Of a stretch of 64,000 nt of DNA, positions 60,429 through 64,000 are shown one piece after another. The notes beneath the pieces were generated by a model. It had not been told where the DNA came from. It saw nothing but the letters and a program-made list of their open reading frames with translations, and did no database searches. Positions within the stretch are counted from its first letter, which is position 1. Every line of letters starts with the position of its first letter. Origin of the DNA: Pseudoramibacter sp. (lineage in GTDB: Bacteria > Bacillota > Clostridia > Eubacteriales > Eubacteriaceae). A program made the position numbers and the translations under genes. The stretch is taken from contig NZ_JAKVLT010000001.1 in assembly GCF_022484225.1 (NCBI RefSeq), positions 806,001 through 870,000 on the forward strand, read 5' to 3'.

Positions 60429-60866
60429 TTACACGCGGACGCCGTTGATGAGCAGGTCTGCGACCCGGACGCCCAGATCGTCGGTCACGTGAATGATGTA
60501 AGCGCAGGTGCGGCGGCCTGACTTGAGACATTCCGATTCAGCGTAAAGTGTTTTTCCCTTTGAGGCGTTGAGGTAGGTGATGTGGGCGTCGAGGGAGACT
60601 GTGTCCGGCTGCCCGGTGTTCGAGGCGATGGCGAAGGTGAAATCCGCCAGGGTGAAAATGGCGCCGCCCATGACGAGGCCGAGACCGTTGCGGTGGTCTT
60701 CGGTGATGGGCATGGTGCATTTGGCGTAGCCCGGAGCGACGTCGGCCACTTCGCACTCTGTTTTTTTCGTGGCAAAGCGGTCCTTGGCAAAGCGTTCCTT
60801 GGTTTCCGCAAGGAGCAGGGCGCGTTCTTCTTCTGATAATTGTTTTGCTTTATTTTTGATTTTCAA
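60429..60866 (-). CDS. PaaI-type hotdog-fold thioesterase
   Basis: The 145-residue protein has the hotdog helix region HRNGLGLVMGGAIFTLADFTFAIASN, as in PaaI/YbdB acyl-CoA thioesterases. It hydrolyses an acyl-CoA of unknown type. It appears to start with TTG at 60866, seven bases after GGAG. It is monocistronic. Confidence 0.85.
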   Translation of the reverse strand: MKIKNKAKQLSEEERALLLAETKERFAKDRFATKKTECEVADVAPGYAKCTMPITEDHRNGLGLVMGGAIFTLADFTFAIASNTGQPDTVSLDAHITYLNASKGKTLYAESECLKSGRRTCAYIIHVTDDLGVRVADLLINGVRV

Positions 60867-61026
60867 GACAGCACTCCAGATTTATAATTTTTTCTTATTA
60901 TACCACTTAAACAAAATTTAAAATAATATTAGCATTTTACAGTGATGAAGTGTATAATAAAAATAATCTTAAGAAATGCAGTGCAGATTGCGCTGTTTGT
61001 AAATTTGTAAAGGAGCGGAGTACATC

Positions 61027-61842
61027 ATGAAAAAGAAACTTGTGGCGGTATTGCTGACGGCCTGCCTGGCCATGGTCGTGGTCGCCGGATGCGGCAGCAG
61101 TTCATCGCGCCGGACGACGGCGTCATCGAAGACCAAAAATGACAGTAAGACTTTTGTCATCGGGGTCGACGATACTTTCCCGCCAATGGGCTTTAGAAAT
61201 AAAAAGAACAAGATTGTCGGGTTCGATATCGATCTGGCCAGAGAAGCGGCCAAACGCATGAACATGAAGTTCAAGGTTCAGGCTATCAACTGGGATACCA
61301 AGGAAATGGAACTGAACAAAGGCAATATCGACGCCATTTGGAACGGGCTTTCGATCACAGAAGAACGGAAAAAGAAAATGGACTTCACGAGCCCGTACCT
61401 GCAGAACGATCAGGTCATCGTCGTGAAAAAGGATTCCTCGATCAGTTCAAAAGATGATCTGGCCGGAAAAACCGTCGGCTGCCAGAAAGGGTCTTCCGCA
61501 GAAGACGCCCTGAATGCCGATCCGGTTTCCAAAAAGATCAAAGGCGGCAAGCCCACGGAATTTGACGAAAACGTGTCCTGCTTCCAGGATCTCGACGCGG
61601 GCCGGATTGACGCCATGGTCGTGGATTCCGTCGTGGCGAAATACTACATCTCAAAACATCATTCAGATTTCAAGATCGTCGGCGAAAGCCTCCAGCCTGA
61701 ACAATACGGCGTGGCGGTCAAAAAAGGCAACACCAAGATGCTGAACAAGATCCAGAAAGCTTTGGATGACATGAAGGCAGACGGCACTGCCGGCAAGATT
61801 TCTACAAAATGGTTTGGAGAAGACATTATCTACAATAAATAA
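61027..61842 (+). CDS. Amino-acid ABC transporter substrate-binding lipoprotein
   Basis: The 271-residue protein has a lipoprotein signal peptide with lipobox VAGC (Cys22) and a family-3 solute-binding domain (FVIGVDDTFPPMGFRNKKNKIVGFDIDLAREAAKRM, IWNGLSITEERKKKMDFTSPY). It delivers a polar amino acid, possibly glutamine or cystine, to the permease that follows. A hairpin terminator after the gene probably allows more binding protein than permease to be made. AAAGGAG precedes the start. Confidence 0.93.
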   Translation: MKKKLVAVLLTACLAMVVVAGCGSSSSRRTTASSKTKNDSKTFVIGVDDTFPPMGFRNKKNKIVGFDIDLAREAAKRMNMKFKVQAINWDTKEMELNKGNIDAIWNGLSITEERKKKMDFTSPYLQNDQVIVVKKDSSISSKDDLAGKTVGCQKGSSAEDALNADPVSKKIKGGKPTEFDENVSCFQDLDAGRIDAMVVDSVVAKYYISKHHSDFKIVGESLQPEQYGVAVKKGNTKMLNKIQKALDDMKADGTAGKISTKWFGEDIIYNK

Positions 61843-61867
61843 GGGTAGATAGAAAAGCGCAGTTTTG

Positions 61868-61907
61868 CAGACCTCTCGATTTTTCGGGAGGTCTGCTATT
61901 TGTTTTT
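61868..61907 (+). terminator. Partial terminator between binding-protein and permease genes
   Basis: CAGACCTC and GAGGTCTG stem around TCGATTTTTCGG, followed by a weak T-rich tract. Its position suggests partial read-through to the permease gene. Confidence 0.7.
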
Positions 61908-61929
61908 ATAAAAACTCAAGGAGGATGAA

Positions 61930-62583
61930 ATGAGTCCACACGTGTTGTCCCTGCTCAGCTCGATCATGGCAGGGGTCGGAAAGACCTTGTCTTTATTTGC
62001 AATTTCACTGATCGTGTCAATTCCCCTCGGCTTTCTCGTGACGCTGATGCTCAGAAGCAAGCTGAAGGTGGTGAAGGGAATCGCCGAAGTTTACGTCTAT
62101 ATTTTAAGAGGTACGCCGCTGCTCCTGCAGCTGTTCTTCGTGTATTTCGGGCTGCCCTTTATTCCGGGAATCGGGAAATACATGGTCTTTGAACGGTTCC
62201 AGGCGGCCTGCATCGCCTTTGCCCTCAACTACGCCGCGTATTTTGCTGAAATTTTCAGAGGCGGCCTCCTCGCCATCGACGACGGCCAGTACGAAGCGGC
62301 CAAGGTGCTGGGGCTGACCCATTTCCAGACCATGTGGCACGTGGTGCTGCCCCAGATGGTCCGGGTGACCCTGCCGGCGGTTTCCAACGAAACCATCGTC
62401 CTGGTCAAGGATACGGCTCTGGTCACGGCCATCGCAGTGCCGGAAATCATGTACTACGCCAAAGGTGCCGTGGTGCGGGACGCCGATCCCACCGCCTTTA
62501 TCGTCGCCGGGGCGATCTATCTCGTGATTAATTTCTTCATCACGATTATTTTCAAAGAACTGGAAAAGAAGACAGATTTTTAA
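61930..62583 (+). CDS. Amino-acid ABC transporter permease (HisM/GlnP family)
   Basis: The 217-residue protein has about five membrane segments and the family's coupling loop [21 protein letters not shown], preceded by [18 protein letters not shown]. It forms a homodimeric inner-membrane channel with the ATPase 14 bases downstream. CAAGGAGG precedes the start. Confidence 0.94.
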   Translation: MSPHVLSLLSSIMAGVGKTLSLFAISLIVSIPLGFLVTLMLRSKLKVVKGIAEVYVYILRGTPLLLQLFFVYFGLPFIPGIGKYMVFERFQAACIAFALNYAAYFAEIFRGGLLAIDDGQYEAAKVLGLTHFQTMWHVVLPQMVRVTLPAVSNETIVLVKDTALVTAIAVPEIMYYAKGAVVRDADPTAFIVAGAIYLVINFFITIIFKELEKKTDF

Positions 62584-62597
62584 GAAAAGAGGAGTCT

Positions 62598-63356
62598 ATG
62601 GGAAAAACAATGATCCGCGTGTCCGGCCTCAACAAGCGTTTCGGGGACAATCACGTGTTAAAAGATATCAATTTTGAAGTGGAACAGGGGGATGTGATCG
62701 CCATCATCGGCTCTTCAGGGTCGGGGAAATCGACGCTGCTCAGATGCCTCATCGATCTTGAAAAGGCGGACGGCGGCACCATCATGATCGAAGACAAGGC
62801 CCTGGTCAAAGACGGGGTTCAGGCGCCGCCTTCGGAAGTGCGGAAAATCATTTCCCGGATGGGCGTGGTCTTTCAGCATTTCAATCTCTTTCCTCACCTT
62901 TCGGTGCGCAAAAACCTTCAGCTTGCGCCGAGAATCGTCAACAAGGAAAACAAGGCCGAAATCGAAGCGAATACCAAAAAACTGCTGAGTGAAGTGGGGC
63001 TGGAAAGCCGCATCGACGCGATGCCGTCCACCTTGTCCGGCGGCGAAAAACAGCGCGTCGCCATCGCCCGGGCTCTGATGATGAACCCGGACATCATGCT
63101 CTTTGACGAACCGACGTCCGCCCTGGACCCGGAACTCACCGGCGAAGTGTTAAAAGTCATGGGCGATTTAGCCAAGGCGAAGATGACGATGATCGTGGTG
63201 ACCCACGAAATGGGATTTGCCCGCTCGGCCGCGAACAAGATTTTGTTTATGAATGACGGCATCATCTTAGAAGAAGGGACGCCGGACGACATTTTCAACC
63301 ATCCGAAAAACCAGCGGACCAGAGAATTTCTCGCATCGATTACAAATAAAGATTAA
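62598..63356 (+). CDS. Amino-acid ABC transporter ATP-binding protein (GlnQ family)
   Basis: The 252-residue ATPase has Walker [12 protein letters not shown], the Q-loop in [15 protein letters not shown], signature [15 protein letters not shown], Walker [15 protein letters not shown] and the switch His in VTHEM. It powers the polar amino-acid uptake system of the two preceding genes. Confidence 0.95.
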   Translation: MGKTMIRVSGLNKRFGDNHVLKDINFEVEQGDVIAIIGSSGSGKSTLLRCLIDLEKADGGTIMIEDKALVKDGVQAPPSEVRKIISRMGVVFQHFNLFPHLSVRKNLQLAPRIVNKENKAEIEANTKKLLSEVGLESRIDAMPSTLSGGEKQRVAIARALMMNPDIMLFDEPTSALDPELTGEVLKVMGDLAKAKMTMIVVTHEMGFARSAANKILFMNDGIILEEGTPDDIFNHPKNQRTREFLASITNKD

Positions 63357-63445
63357 TAAAAAAAACAAACGGCCAAAATTGTTTTGTGCTATGATGAGTA
63401 ATACCCTTAGGAACGAAACGGCTTGATTAGAATAAGGAGAAAGCC

Positions 63446-64000
63446 ATGTGCAAAACAACGAATCCTCTCTCCGCGGGAAAAGTGGCCGTGATTGATGTTG
63501 GCGGCGGCCAGCGGGGAATTTACGGTGCAGGGGTTTTTGACACCTGCCTGGATCAGCATGTCCAGTTTGACATGACCTACGGCATTTCAGCAGGCTCTGC
63601 CAACGTCACGTCTTATCTCGCCGGGCAGCGCGGCCGCAACCACACGTATTACGGCGAATACTGCCTGAGAAAAGAGTACAAAAGTTTGAAGGTTCTGGCA
63701 AAACAGCACGCCGTGATCGACCTTCATTACGTTTACGCTACGCTGTCCAATTCAGACGGCGAATACCCTTTGGACTATCCGGCCATGATGGCCAATCCGG
63801 CACCGTGCACGGTGATCGCGACAGACGCGGCGACGGGATATCCCCATTATTTTACAAAAGCAGATTTTTCCCAGGATCACTACGACGTGATCATCGCCAG
63901 CTGTTCGGTACCGGTCTTCACGCGCCCGGCGCCTGTGGACGGCCGACTGTATTTTGACGGGGCGATTTCCAACCCCATCCCCCTTCAGAAAGCCTTTGAC
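63446..64000 (+). CDS. Patatin-like phospholipase (partial, cut by window end)
   Basis: The visible 185 residues contain the oxyanion loop GGGQRGIYGAG, the nucleophile elbow GISAGS and the catalytic Asp in FDGAISNPIP, all in patatin order. It resembles bacterial YjjU/RssA-type serine hydrolases that act on lipids. The start at 63446 follows AAGGAG. The frame is open at the window end, so a C-terminal part is missing. Confidence 0.9.
   Translation, partial: MCKTTNPLSAGKVAVIDVGGGQRGIYGAGVFDTCLDQHVQFDMTYGISAGSANVTSYLAGQRGRNHTYYGEYCLRKEYKSLKVLAKQHAVIDLHYVYATLSNSDGEYPLDYPAMMANPAPCTVIATDAATGYPHYFTKADFSQDHYDVIIASCSVPVFTRPAPVDGRLYFDGAISNPIPLQKAFD

Overview
The window is bacterial, gene-dense and free of insertion sequences, and it looks like an anaerobic clostridial Firmicute. 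Support for this includes a ferredoxin-linked energy metabolism (five-domain pyruvate:ferredoxin oxidoreductase, an NfnAB-type transhydrogenase, rubredoxin), two oxygen-sensitive enzyme families (a glycyl radical enzyme and a 4-hydroxybutyryl-CoA-dehydratase-type FeS/flavin enzyme), GGAGG ribosome binding sites, Rho-independent terminators and a CIRCE-controlled small heat-shock operon. By eye the coding sequence is moderately GC-rich. A Eubacteriaceae/Pseudoramibacter-like host is my inference only.

Layout. 0-9 kb: MerR regulator, an ammonium transporter fused to a PII domain behind a leader terminator, greA, lysS with an extra C-terminal tRNA-binding domain, metY and cardiolipin synthase. 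9-11 kb: two small HTH genes next to a surface-protein gene that is frameshifted by a 9-G tract just after its signal peptide, a likely phase-variation switch. 11-24 kb: a sodium:solute symporter, a lactate/malate dehydrogenase-family enzyme, an FHA/zinc-ribbon membrane cluster, a YedK-type protein, a HIRAN protein, a TPR-DUF4037-DUF4125 operon, a YitT protein, and an AraC regulator behind a glycyl-radical activating enzyme. 24-28 kb: nfnAB plus a 56-residue Cys-tailed protein, then GntR and TetR regulators. 28-51 kb: a large catabolic region with PFOR, the AbfD-like dehydratase, a sigma-54 enhancer-binding protein, an iron alcohol dehydrogenase, a Cys-rich small protein, MATE, two AGCS symporters around a TIM-barrel isomerase, rpoN, the glycyl radical enzyme, purE, an EutH-like transporter and an opine-dehydrogenase-family enzyme. 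51-64 kb: tRNA-Arg(ACG), a membrane protein with a long basic tail, sbcDC, rubredoxin, an HD hydrolase, an azlC-azlD deletion fusion, two hsp20 genes, a thioesterase, an amino-acid ABC transporter and a partial patatin gene.

How parts fit together. The most notable signal is a probable sigma-54 regulon. The glycyl radical enzyme gene and its activase operon lie 21 kb apart. Each is preceded by an exact TGGCAC-N5-TTGC (-24/-12) element and, 140-190 bp further upstream, by the palindrome GCAAA-N4-TTTGC. The same palindrome lies between the EutH and opine-dehydrogenase genes, and a one-base-longer variant precedes the iron alcohol dehydrogenase. RpoN and a PAS/AAA+/Fis activator are encoded in the same region. 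This suggests one inducible pathway for an unidentified, perhaps amino-alcohol- or amino-acid-derived substrate: uptake by EutH and/or the AGCS symporters, radical elimination by the glycyl radical enzyme, aldehyde reduction by the iron alcohol dehydrogenase. The substrate cannot be read from sequence alone.
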